From the NCBI GenBank assembly GCA_023151115.1, contig JAKLJP010000052.1, forward strand, positions 1-46,080: a stretch of DNA of 46,080 nucleotides. The letters are read 5' to 3'. This DNA is from Anaerolineae bacterium. GTDB taxonomy: Bacteria; Chloroflexota; Anaerolineae; 4572-78; J111. The notes under the pieces were generated by a model, which saw only the letters and a list, made by a program, of their open reading frames with translations, had not been told where the DNA came from and made no database searches. Numbering within the stretch: position 1 is the first letter of the stretch; the number at the start of each line of letters is the position of its first letter. Shown piece after piece: positions 22,582-29,759 of this stretch. The position numbers and the translations under genes were made by a program.

Positions 22582-23523
22582 ATGGCAAAAGCGAATATTC
22601 TTGTAGTTGACAGTGATGAAGGCTTCGGCTTTATGCTCAAAGAAGGACTGCAAAACAGCGGCCACTATACCGCTAAGTGGGTTCATTCCGGCAGCGAGGC
22701 CCTGCAAGCGGTGGTGGAAGAAGCCTTTGATCTGGTGATTATTGATATGGGGCTGGCGGATATGGCGCCTGCCAGGCTGGTCCAGGCTATTCGCGAGGCC
22801 AAAAACGGCATGCGGATTATGATGATCCCGTTAATTGGTCAGGATTTACCCGATAAAATCAAGGCCCTTGAAATTAATGGGATATTAACCAAGCCCTTTT
22901 TTGTCGGCGACCTGCCTGATTTGATTGATCAAGCCACCGGACAGCGCAAAAGTCCTCGCCCGAGCGCCCCCATTCCCGTACCCGCTAAACCTGTCCCGCC
23001 TGCACCCAGTCCTCCGTCTCTGGTTGCTACGCGCGGCTCCGCCCCGGCTCCTGCCCCGGCCTCAGCCCCGGTGGAAAGCGCCATTGTGGTGGATGAAGCC
23101 TCTTCATTGACCTTTGTAACCGTACCGCAGAAGACGATCAGTTATCTACGAAGTAACGAAGCTGAAATTTTACGCTTGCTGGATGATCTCAATCGAGAAG
23201 TTCGGGCTGAAGCCATCTTGCTCATCGCCGGGTTGGAGCTGATTGCCCAGGCAGGCATGCGCAGCCGGACCCAATGTCAGGAGTTAACCTTGCTGGTGGC
23301 CCAAAGTTCCCAGGCGGCAGCACAGGCCGCCAATTTTTTGGGCGAACGGGCCGGACGGTTTGCTCAAAGCCTGCACGAAGGCAGTGAGTACCGGCTTTAT
23401 TCGTTAAGTTTGGGCGAGGGGATTTTGTTATCACTGGCGCTCAGTTCAAACGTGCCTCTGGGGATGATCCGGCACCAATGCCGTCAAACCGCCGACCAAT
23501 TGGCAAAGTTTATCATTCAGTAG
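22582..23523 (+). CDS. Receiver domain fused to a Roadblock/LC7-like domain
   Basis: Residues 4-115 form a response-regulator receiver with the acidic pair D10/D12, phospho-acceptor D55 (LVIIDMGL) and Lys104 (LTKPF). The usual switch Thr position reads MIPLIG, so the Thr is absent. A Pro/Ala linker (about 120-170) joins a C-terminal alpha-beta domain of about 120 residues. It reads SNEAEILRLLDDLNREVRAE, ILLIAGLELIAQAG and YRLYSLSLGEGILLSLALS, consistent with the Roadblock/LC7 fold that binds small GTPases or dimerises. There is no DNA-binding domain and no adjacent kinase. It might answer to the kinase-like protein at 14156, but that is only proximity. Confidence 0.75.
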   Translation: MAKANILVVDSDEGFGFMLKEGLQNSGHYTAKWVHSGSEALQAVVEEAFDLVIIDMGLADMAPARLVQAIREAKNGMRIMMIPLIGQDLPDKIKALEINGILTKPFFVGDLPDLIDQATGQRKSPRPSAPIPVPAKPVPPAPSPPSLVATRGSAPAPAPASAPVESAIVVDEASSLTFVTVPQKTISYLRSNEAEILRLLDDLNREVRAEAILLIAGLELIAQAGMRSRTQCQELTLLVAQSSQAAAQAANFLGERAGRFAQSLHEGSEYRLYSLSLGEGILLSLALSSNVPLGMIRHQCRQTADQLAKFIIQ

Positions 23524-23610
23524 GGTGAGGCGAGGAGGCGTGAGGCGAAGACACGAAGAGATTCATCTCTTCGCCATCCTCGCCTCATCGCGTCCTCGTT
23601 TCATCGCCCC
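23524..23610. repeat. GAGGCGAGGAGGCG heptamer palindrome
   Basis: GAGGCGAGGAGGCGTGAGGCG (22-mer series, 7-bp period) is followed by CACGAAGAGATTC and the inverted GATTCATCTCTTCG, CATCCTCGCCTCATCGCG and CTCG pieces. It lies between convergent genes and could form a long hairpin. Relatives occur at 11663, 35254 and 44234. Confidence 0.8.
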
Positions 23611-23613
23611 TTC

Positions 23614-23904
23614 TTAGCCGCGCAACCTGGCCCGTGTTTCCGTGCAGTGAGGGCAGGCGTCGCCTTTGTAATCCCGGCCACAACGCGGACAGGTTTTTAG
23701 TTCGCTCTCATCCACCGCGCTGCCGACCGGCGTGGCAATCAGCATGATTTCAACGCCGGCATGGCGAGCCAGCCAGTCCAGAACCTCAACGTTGTTGATG
23801 GTTGCTTTGCCCTCTTCTATTTGCAAAACACCCCGCAACACCTGCGCCCCCATTTCGGTGACGTTGATGGTCAGCTTCCGGGCATCACTTTTTGAAATTG
23901 CCAT
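23614..23904 (-). CDS. Small protein with C-terminal zinc ribbon
   Basis: The N-terminal 65 residues (ARKLTINVTEMGAQVLRGVL, VLDWLARHAGVEIM) are of unknown fold. The C-terminus has CPRC (C72, C75) and CPHC (C84, C87) eight residues apart, a rubredoxin-like zinc knuckle. The gene ends 7 bases before rsmI begins on the same strand. It may be co-translated with rsmI, or be an accessory for rRNA binding. No named homolog is recognised. Confidence 0.7.
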   Translation of the reverse strand: MAISKSDARKLTINVTEMGAQVLRGVLQIEEGKATINNVEVLDWLARHAGVEIMLIATPVGSAVDESELKTCPRCGRDYKGDACPHCTETRARLRG

Positions 23905-23911
23905 AAGGTGA

Positions 23912-24751
23912 TTACTCCTCTGCTTGGGCTTCTTTTACTTGCTGAGCCAGGGCATAAACTTCACGCTTCCCCCAGCCGCTCTGAGCGGCTACCTGGCGCA
24001 CAGCATCTTTGACCGAGACTCCGGCGGCGATGGCGCGGGTTAACTCTGCCTCTACCTGGGCTTGATTCCAGGTAGCCGGAGCAGGCGCGCCGCCCACCAC
24101 CAGGGTAAACTCGCCGCGCGGTTCTCGCTGCTGCCATTCGCGGCTGGCTTCGGCCAGAGTACCACGCCAGATTTCTTCGTACAGTTTGGTCAACTCGCGG
24201 CAAAGAGCGATAGGACGATCCGCCCCCAGGTAGTCAACCATATCAGCTAGGGTTTCGCGCAGGCGGTGGGGCGCTTCAAAAAAGACCAGAGTGGCTTTTT
24301 CTACGGCCACTTCTTGCAAAAGCCGGCGACGGTCGCCAGCTTTGCGCGGCAAAAATCCCAAAAACAAGAAGCGATCCGTTGGCAACCCACTGGCCGGCAG
24401 CGCCGCACCCAGCGCGCTGGGGCCAGGAATGGAGACCACTGGAAAGCCTCGCTCGATGGCCGCCCGCACCAACTCGTAACCGGGGTCTGATAAAAGCGGC
24501 GTCCCGGCTTCGGAAACCAGGGCTACATCGCCCTCTACCAGCGCAGCCAGAATGCGCTCCAGCCGGGTGACTTTGTTGTGTTCAAAATAGCTGACCAGCG
24601 GGCGATGCAGGTCAAAATGTTTGAGCAACTGGCCGGTGGTGCGGGTGTCCTCGGTGGCAATCAGCGACGCCTCGCGCAAAATCCGCAGCGCCCGCAAGGT
24701 AATGTCTTCCAGGTTGCCCAGGGGTGTGGCGACAAGGTAGAGTGTGCCCAT
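23912..24751 (-). CDS. rsmI: 16S rRNA (cytidine1402-2'-O)-methyltransferase RsmI
   Basis: It has the SAM-dependent tetrapyrrole-methylase fold. It opens with GTLYLVATPLGNLEDITLRA and continues with ATEDTRTTGQLLKHF, LVSEAGTPLLSDPGYELV and PGPSALGAALPASGLPTDRF, all hallmarks of RsmI. It modifies C1402 in the ribosomal decoding centre. The C-terminal domain carries GEFTLVVGGA and a helical end. The ATG follows a TGGTGAA heptamer array with no obvious Shine-Dalgarno site. selA lies upstream on the same strand. Confidence 0.93.
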   Translation of the reverse strand: MGTLYLVATPLGNLEDITLRALRILREASLIATEDTRTTGQLLKHFDLHRPLVSYFEHNKVTRLERILAALVEGDVALVSEAGTPLLSDPGYELVRAAIERGFPVVSIPGPSALGAALPASGLPTDRFLFLGFLPRKAGDRRRLLQEVAVEKATLVFFEAPHRLRETLADMVDYLGADRPIALCRELTKLYEEIWRGTLAEASREWQQREPRGEFTLVVGGAPAPATWNQAQVEAELTRAIAAGVSVKDAVRQVAAQSGWGKREVYALAQQVKEAQAEE

Positions 24752-24756
24752 ATTAA

Positions 24757-24825
24757 TGGTGAATGGTGAATGGTGAGTGGTGAGTGGTGAATGAAAGTCT
24801 ATCCATCAGGGTGTTCACCATTCAT
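24757..24825. repeat. TGGTGAA heptamer x5 with inverted arm overlapping the selA stop
   Basis: Five TGGTGAA or TGGTGAG copies stand head to tail (24757-24791). The inverted arm TTCACCATTCATAG (24814-24827) carries the selA stop and last codons. The array abuts the start of rsmI. Confidence 0.85.
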
Positions 24826-26206
24826 AGTTGATGAGCGTGCGTTTGAGGGCAGAAATGAGGGCTTTGTCCTGCTCTGGCAGAACGGTGCGGGGGTCAAGCA
24901 GAAGGCGCCCGTTGTCAATGCGGGTGATGATCGGCGGGTTAGACCGGCGGAGTTGGGCCACCAGGGCGTCAATGGAAGGCACAGCCAGGGCCAAGGCTCT
25001 GGTAGGCAGGGTTTGGCCGGGCAGGCTACCTCCCCCCACCGTCGAGGCGCTCTCGATCACCTGCAACGGCAGATGGGTCAGTTGCGGGATACTGAGCAGG
25101 GCACGCCGCCATTTTTGGGCGCGCCGCGCCAGCGTCGTTATATCGGTGGAGATCATGCGCCACACAGGAATTTCAGTGGTGGCCTTGCCCTCAAGATAGG
25201 CCAGCAGCGTAGACTGGAGGGCGGCCAGGGTTATTTTATCCACCCGCAGCGCCCGGATTAAGGGATGTTTTTTTAACTGCTCAATCAGCGCTGCTTTGCC
25301 CAGAATCAACCCGGCCTGGGGGCCGCCCAACAATTTGTCCCCACTGGCGGTGATTAAATCTACGCCAGCAGCCAGACTCTCCTGAATTGTCGGCTCGTGG
25401 ACCAAACCGAAGGGCTGCGTGTCCAGCAGCGTGCCGGAGCCGAGGTCTTCCAAAAGGGGCAGATGGCAGCGCCGGGCCAGTTCGGCCAGTTCGGCCAGGG
25501 TCGGCTGAGCCGTAAAGCCGGTAATTTGATAGTTGCTGTGATGGACGCTTAACAATAGACCGGTCCGGTCAGGGTCAACAGCCTGTTCGTAATCGCGCAG
25601 GTAGGTGCGATTGGTCGTTCCCACTTCAACCAGGCGCGCCCCGAATTGGGCCATAATATCGGGAATACGAAAGCCGCCGCCAATCTCAACCAGTTGGCTG
25701 CGGCTGATGATAACCTCTTTATCTCTGGCCAGGGCCGTCAGCGCCAGGATGACCGCGCCGGCATTGTTATTGACCACAACCGCTGCTTCTGCGCCCGTGA
25801 GCCGGCACAGCAAATCAGCCGCGTGCGTATAACGTGAGCCGCGTGTACCTGCTTCTAGATTGTATTCCAGGTTAGAGTAGGCGGCAGCGGCTTGCTGCAT
25901 AGCCCGCTGCGCCCGCCGGCTCAACAGCGCTCGCCCCAGGTTGGTATGGATAATGACTCCGGTGGCATTGATAACCGGCTGCAAAGAAGGCTGTAGTTCG
26001 ACGGAAAGCCGGGTCAGGGCTGCCTCGGCCAGTGAATCGAGCGATTGGGCCGGTTCACCGGCCAGGATCCGCCGCCGGGCCAGGTCTAGTTCGCCGCGAA
26101 TAGCCTCAACCACTAAGTCACGACCGTGAATTGCGGTCAGTGGGGCAAGTTGGTCTGTTTGCAGCAGTTTATCTACACTGGGGAGCTGGCGGAGTTGGGC
26201 TTGCAC
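24815..26206 (-). CDS. selA: L-seryl-tRNA(Sec) selenium transferase SelA
   Basis: SelA converts Ser-tRNA(Sec) to Sec-tRNA(Sec) using selenophosphate; it is PLP dependent. The active-site Lys lies in TASGDKLLGGPQAG. Other family marks are NATGVIIHTNLGRALL, NLEYNLEAGTRGSRY and VVVNNNAGAVIL. The proposed start is GTG 26206, giving MQAQLRQLPSVDKLL as in the family, with GAGG 8 bases upstream. ATG 26257 would add 17 residues overlapping the membrane gene. The C-terminal residues NYEW-stop lie inside a heptamer-repeat arm. Selenocysteine use is implied; SelB, SelC and SelD are not in the window. Confidence 0.92.
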   Translation of the reverse strand: MQAQLRQLPSVDKLLQTDQLAPLTAIHGRDLVVEAIRGELDLARRRILAGEPAQSLDSLAEAALTRLSVELQPSLQPVINATGVIIHTNLGRALLSRRAQRAMQQAAAAYSNLEYNLEAGTRGSRYTHAADLLCRLTGAEAAVVVNNNAGAVILALTALARDKEVIISRSQLVEIGGGFRIPDIMAQFGARLVEVGTTNRTYLRDYEQAVDPDRTGLLLSVHHSNYQITGFTAQPTLAELAELARRCHLPLLEDLGSGTLLDTQPFGLVHEPTIQESLAAGVDLITASGDKLLGGPQAGLILGKAALIEQLKKHPLIRALRVDKITLAALQSTLLAYLEGKATTEIPVWRMISTDITTLARRAQKWRRALLSIPQLTHLPLQVIESASTVGGGSLPGQTLPTRALALAVPSIDALVAQLRRSNPPIITRIDNGRLLLDPRTVLPEQDKALISALKRTLINYEW

Positions 26207-26210
26207 GTGT

Positions 26211-26588
26211 TTAACCTCGCGTGATAAAGAAGGTTTCGATGAGAATAAAAACGCCAACCAGAACTGCGGCGATGGTCCAATTTAAAGCCCGGATGAGCTG
26301 AAGATAAGCCAGCAAGACAGCCAAGAATCCCACCCAGGCCCCTTGACGAATCAGGCGGGTTTTGTCCCGCTCAAGCCAACCGGGCCGGGCAAAACGGTGG
26401 TTGAAGTAGGCGGTTAGGGGGATAGTAGTCGCGCCCAGGCAAAAAAACAAAAAAGTAAAAAATAGCGCCTGGGGCTGAGCTAACATTGTATCAGGATTGG
26501 GCCACAGGTTGTTAATAACATAGTACAATCCAGCAAAACTTAAACCGGCTACCAGAATTGAAAGTAAAACCCACCATCTTGGGCGCAT
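26211..26588 (-). CDS. Small four-TM membrane protein
   Basis: The start at ATG 26588 gives MRPRWW followed by four hydrophobic helices (about residues 6-25, 40-60, 85-105 and 110-124, with FITRG at the end). An in-frame ATG at 26624 overlaps the -10 box of a likely promoter, so it would be unused in transcripts from that promoter. Family and role are unknown. The gene lies immediately upstream of selA (5 bases before its GTG), at the edge of the origin region. Confidence 0.65.
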   Translation of the reverse strand: MRPRWWVLLSILVAGLSFAGLYYVINNLWPNPDTMLAQPQALFFTFLFFCLGATTIPLTAYFNHRFARPGWLERDKTRLIRQGAWVGFLAVLLAYLQLIRALNWTIAAVLVGVFILIETFFITRG

Positions 26589-26622
26589 AGGTATATAAGT
26601 TAAAACCTCAGAATTTAAGAAC

Positions 26623-26651
26623 ATTATACCTCAACAGCTTATAAACGTCAT
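26623..26651 (-). promoter_or_regulatory. Promoter of the membrane gene/selA operon
   Basis: Minus-strand ATGACG (26646-26651, 4/6) and perfect TATAAT (26623-26628) are 17 bases apart. Predicted transcription starts near 26616, upstream of ATG 26588. Confidence 0.55.
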
Positions 26652-26664
26652 CTGAACTATTCGA

Positions 26665-27260
26665 TAAGTTATTCAAGTTGTTATTATCATGATTAATATA
26701 TAATTAGTAATCTATAGTAGGGCCTGTGAGTATGTGGAAAAGAGCGAAACCTTTAAGCTTTACCACTAGATGTAGCGTCAATTTGGGCAAAAAAGTCTAT
26801 ATTCGGGTGAGGCTGTATTGAGGGCCTTGTGGATAATTGTGAGGACAAAAAAGGAGTAGTTTGAATAGATAAATTGGACGAAATTTGTCAAATAAAGCTG
26901 ATTCTATATTTGGGGTGATAAGAAATGACTCTACCTATATATTGTGGTTACGTTGAATAGTACAAAAGTGAGTTTATTGAGGAATCTTAAAAGTTATCCC
27001 CAAATGAGGTCACTTATCCACAGTTATGTGGGGGTTATCCACAAAAATGCCCTAAAATCAAGTACAGACTCTAAAAGCACAAAAAAGTTACAAATGTCTA
27101 CCTACTATATGTGGGACAGCCAAAAACTCCTTTCAGCTAAAACTGACCGGCAGTAGACCCGTCCTTACTTAACAATTGCGGTACTTTTTATCCACTATCC
27201 CTCAGAGTTATCCCCATGTAAGGAGTAGTTATCCACAGTTATTTGCCAGGTTATCCACAA
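26665..27260. other. Chromosomal replication origin oriC candidate
   Basis: The region between the membrane gene and dnaA holds no gene. Seven TTATCCACA-type boxes stand on the + strand in two arrays. The first array is 26994 (TTATCCCCA), 27014 and 27035 (both TTATCCACA). The second is 27188 (TTATCCACT), 27208 (TTATCCCCA), 27229 and 27251 (both TTATCCACA). Spacing is 20-22 bp, about two helical turns. A perfect opposite-strand box (TGTGGATAA) lies at 26828. An A/T-rich stretch at 26665-26718, which could serve as the unwinding element, lies to its left. dnaA adjoins on the right. Confidence 0.9.
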
Positions 27261-27280
27261 AACTCACGATATTTTTACAT

Positions 27281-27316
27281 AAAAAAGGCAACTGCACGCG
27301 ACCAGTTGCCTTTTTT
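27281..27316 (-). terminator. Terminator downstream of dnaA
   Basis: AAAAAAGGCAACTG (27281-27294) and CAGTTGCCTTTTTT (27303-27316) are perfect 14-bp arms with an 8-nt loop. The A/T flanks make it active on either strand. It separates the dnaA transcript from the origin boxes. Confidence 0.93.
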
Positions 27317-27349
27317 ATGAGAGCGCCAAATGGTTACTAGACGCCTGAA

Positions 27350-28732
27350 TTAATGGATTTTTTTCTGATAGATTAATTCTCGGATAGCGAGCATTTCCCG
27401 GCGCAGACGGTCGTTTTGTTCTATTTGTGAGGCTATTTTCTCCCAGCCGTACATCACGGTCGTGTGGTCTCGTCCACCCAACGCCTCACCGATTTGAGGC
27501 AGCGAGGCCCCCGTTTCTTCACGGGCCAGGTACATGGCCATCTGCCGGGCAAAAGCAACTTCTTTGCTGCGCCCTCGCTGAATCAAAACATCTTCTTCAA
27601 TCCGGTAATAATCGGCGACCGCAGCGATGACCTGCTCTACGGTAAGTTCAGCCTGGCGCGAGACAATATCTTGCAAAGCGGCGGTGGCCAACTCGATACT
27701 GATGGGATGGCGAACCATAGCGGCGTGGGCGATCACTTTATTGAGCGCCCCTTCCAGCTCACGGATGTTGTTCTGCGCGCGCCGGGCGATAAACTCCATC
27801 ACGTCGTCAGGCACACGTACACCCTGGGAATCGGCCTTAAAGCGCAGAATGGCGATGCGGGTTTCCAGGTCTGGCGGCTGAACATCGGCCAAAAGTCCCC
27901 ACTCAAAACGGGAGCGCAGGCGGTCTTCGAGGGTGGTGATGGCCTTGGGTGGGCGATCGCTGGAGAGAACAATTTGGCCGCCGGAGGAGTGCAGCGTATT
28001 GAAGGTGTGGAAAAACTCCTCCTGAGTGCTCTCTTTGCCGGCAATAAATTGAATATCATCAATCAAAAGAAAATCGGTGTTGCGGTATTTTTCGCGGAAT
28101 AATTCGGTGGATTGGGAGCGAATGGCGTTGATCAAGTCATTGGTAAAGGTTTCGGATGAGGTGTAAATAACCTTCCGGCCCCGGCCAATGGCATAATGGG
28201 CAATGGCCTGAAGCAGGTGAGTTTTGCCCAAACCAACCCCGCCGTATAAAAATAAGGGATTGTAGGCATCGGCCGGCCTTTCGGCTACGGCTAAAGAGGC
28301 GGCATGGGCCAGACGATTGGAGGCGCCGACAATAAACTGTTCGAAGACGTACTTATGATTTAACATGAGGCGATCTCTGTTTTCACGAAGATGTCCATTG
28401 CCGTTGTTATTATTTTGGATATATTCATTAATTGGCTGAGGGTTTTGAAGCAAAGGCGGAGGCGCTTGTTCACCTGCTCCGGCAGACATATGGTCTACTG
28501 TAAATTGAATATTGACAGCCCGGCCCAAGACATGGGCTACAGCCCGGCTAATAGTAGCAATAAGCCGGTTTTCTAGCCAATCTTTGGCAAAGGCATTTTT
28601 GGTACCAATGACCAACCGATCGCTCTCTTGAGCCACAATGCGTGTATCTTTGATCCAGGTATCAAAGGTAGCGCGCGTCATCTGCAATTGTAGCTGGCCC
28701 AAGGTCGCCTGCCAAACTTGGTCGGTATCCAT
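27350..28732 (-). CDS. dnaA: Chromosomal replication initiator DnaA
   Basis: The 460-residue ATPase binds origin boxes and opens the duplex. Domain I (1-80) is VWQATLGQLQLQMTRATFDTWI. Domain II (80-115) is short with an NNNNGNG stretch. Domain III (from about 125) has Walker A GGVGLGKTH (164-172), Walker B LLIDDIQF (222-229) and sensor residues beyond. Domain IV holds LGGRDHTTVMYGWEKI, the DnaA-box-reading signature. GGGAG precedes the ATG. It lies immediately right of the oriC candidate, and its own upstream region has a perfect box (TGTGGATAA at 29177) and a TGGGGATAA at 29232, suggesting further DnaA binding. Confidence 0.97.
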   Translation of the reverse strand: MDTDQVWQATLGQLQLQMTRATFDTWIKDTRIVAQESDRLVIGTKNAFAKDWLENRLIATISRAVAHVLGRAVNIQFTVDHMSAGAGEQAPPPLLQNPQPINEYIQNNNNGNGHLRENRDRLMLNHKYVFEQFIVGASNRLAHAASLAVAERPADAYNPLFLYGGVGLGKTHLLQAIAHYAIGRGRKVIYTSSETFTNDLINAIRSQSTELFREKYRNTDFLLIDDIQFIAGKESTQEEFFHTFNTLHSSGGQIVLSSDRPPKAITTLEDRLRSRFEWGLLADVQPPDLETRIAILRFKADSQGVRVPDDVMEFIARRAQNNIRELEGALNKVIAHAAMVRHPISIELATAALQDIVSRQAELTVEQVIAAVADYYRIEEDVLIQRGRSKEVAFARQMAMYLAREETGASLPQIGEALGGRDHTTVMYGWEKIASQIEQNDRLRREMLAIRELIYQKKIH

Positions 28733-29269
28733 AAAACTCTTCTCCCTAAAAAATTTTGGGCATGTTCAGGTTCAGGAAGGTTTTTGAGACAAAAAGTTAT
28801 AGAACACAAAAAGTTAATATTTTTGCGTTATCAAACTACTAGATGAAGGCGAAGTGGCTGGAGTAGAAGGATATTTTGATTGTATAAAAGGTGACTGCGA
28901 ACCGGAGGTCTTTCTGCGGAAAATATCAGGAACAGATGAATTGCAAAGAAATAATAGCTGCAATTTCCGAACCCTTCTCTTTAATCAGGTGTTCTAAAGA
29001 GACGGGGATAAAAAATTGTATGGCACAATTACAGAAATTTTTTGAGGAAAGATAAACCCTCCACTACAGTCGAGTTGCATTGTACCAAACCTGCTAGATA
29101 CTGGCAATAGCTTTACCTTAAAAAAAGCAGTAGCTCATTTATTTTTAAGAAAAGTTATGGTGAGTCAATTTTGTTTTGTGGATAAACCTGTGAGTAATGG
29201 AAAATAACTCTAAGCATGGTTGTGTATAACGTGGGGATAACTTATAGTCAAGAAATAACGTCAACTCAT
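28733..29269. other. dnaA upstream region, no gene seen
   Basis: This 537-base A/T-rich stretch contains the dnaA leader, a direct repeat ACAAAAAGTTA (28790s and 28805), and two minus-orientation DnaA boxes (TGTGGATAA at 29177-29185, TGGGGATAA at 29232-29240). A weak 54-codon reading frame (28891-29055, GTG) has no ribosome-binding site or recognisable product. The dnaA promoter is not clear to me. Confidence 0.6.
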
Positions 29270-29297
29270 TTGACAAACATTAATATCTTTGTATAAT
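29270..29297 (+). promoter_or_regulatory. Consensus promoter of the cold-shock-domain gene
   Basis: Perfect TTGACA (29270-29275) and perfect TATAAT (29292-29297) are separated by 16 bases. Transcription would start near 29304, leaving a 125-base leader. Confidence 0.88.
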
Positions 29298-29306
29298 CAT
29301 TCACAA

Positions 29307-29386
29307 TATCTTTAAAAGATACAGTTTTTCTCTGAGCCAGCCGCAGGAGTCTAGCAGTATTGTTCCGGCGGTTTTTTTATGGCTCA
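29307..29386 (+). promoter_or_regulatory. Structured 5' leader of the cold-shock-domain gene
   Basis: A perfect palindrome TATCTTT-A-AAAGATA (29307-29321) sits at the predicted transcript start. A hairpin follows: outer TGAGCCA (29333-29339)/TGGCTCA (29380-29386), inner CCGC (29341-29344)/GCGG (29368-29371), with a T7 run in its right side. It may regulate transcript elongation or stability with temperature. Confidence 0.55.
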
Positions 29387-29428
29387 AAAATAATTAAAAA
29401 TAATTCTTAAGCAAAGAGGTATTTAATC

Positions 29429-29638
29429 GTGTCTGAGCGAATAACGGGAACGGTTAAGTGGTTTGATGCCGCTAAAGGCTACGGCTATATTGAAGCCGGT
29501 CTCGGCGAAGAGGTTTTTGTCTATTATCAGGCTATTGTCGGCAATAGTTTGAAAAACCTGTTAGCTGGTGATCAGGTTCAATTTTCAATCAATCGCCGGC
29601 CGCGCGGCCCGGTGGCTCTGGAAGTCACCAAAGCTTAA
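29429..29638 (+). CDS. Cold-shock-domain RNA-binding protein
   Basis: The 69-residue product is a single cold-shock domain. The RNP1-like KGYGYIEAG (positions 16-24, canonical KGFGFI) and RNP2-like EVFVYYQAI (canonical VFVHF, with His replaced by Tyr) carry the aromatic RNA- and ssDNA-binding surface. GTG starts it, 10 bases after AGAGG. Such proteins melt RNA structure and can aid growth at low temperature. The strong promoter and terminator fit a highly expressed small gene. Confidence 0.88.
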   Translation: MSERITGTVKWFDAAKGYGYIEAGLGEEVFVYYQAIVGNSLKNLLAGDQVQFSINRRPRGPVALEVTKA

Positions 29639-29667
29639 CCACTTATCCATCTCCTATGATTTCATTC

Positions 29668-29693
29668 AACCCCGGACACTCCGGGGTTTTTTT
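29668..29693 (+). terminator. Terminator of the cold-shock-domain gene
   Basis: AACCCCGGA and TCCGGGGTT pair over 9 bp with a CAC loop, followed by seven T residues. Confidence 0.95.
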
Positions 29694-29712
29694 GTGAAAA
29701 CGCTGGTACAGA

Positions 29713-29742
29713 TTGCCAACCTCGATAACTATTCGCTATAAT
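29713..29742 (+). promoter_or_regulatory. RNase J promoter
   Basis: TTGCCA (29713-29718, 5/6) and TATAAT (29737-29742) are separated by 18 bases. AAGGAGAG follows at 29746, giving a very short leader before ATG 29760. Confidence 0.7.
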
Positions 29743-29759
29743 TTCAAGGAGAGATTTCT

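Noticed and set aside
24757..24791. TGGTGAA array as a CRISPR array
   Set aside because: Units are 7 bp without spacers; it is a simple tandem repeat.
26944..27156. 70-codon open frame on the + strand in the origin region
   Set aside because: It overlaps three DnaA boxes, has no ribosome-binding site and no recognisable protein pattern.
28891..29055. 54-codon GTG frame upstream of dnaA
   Set aside because: No usable Shine-Dalgarno site and no family resemblance; A/T-rich non-coding sequence is more likely.
28733..29269. Possible stable RNA (SRP RNA, RNase P RNA or tmRNA) upstream of dnaA
   Set aside because: None of their conserved motifs could be seen; only DnaA boxes and short repeats are present.
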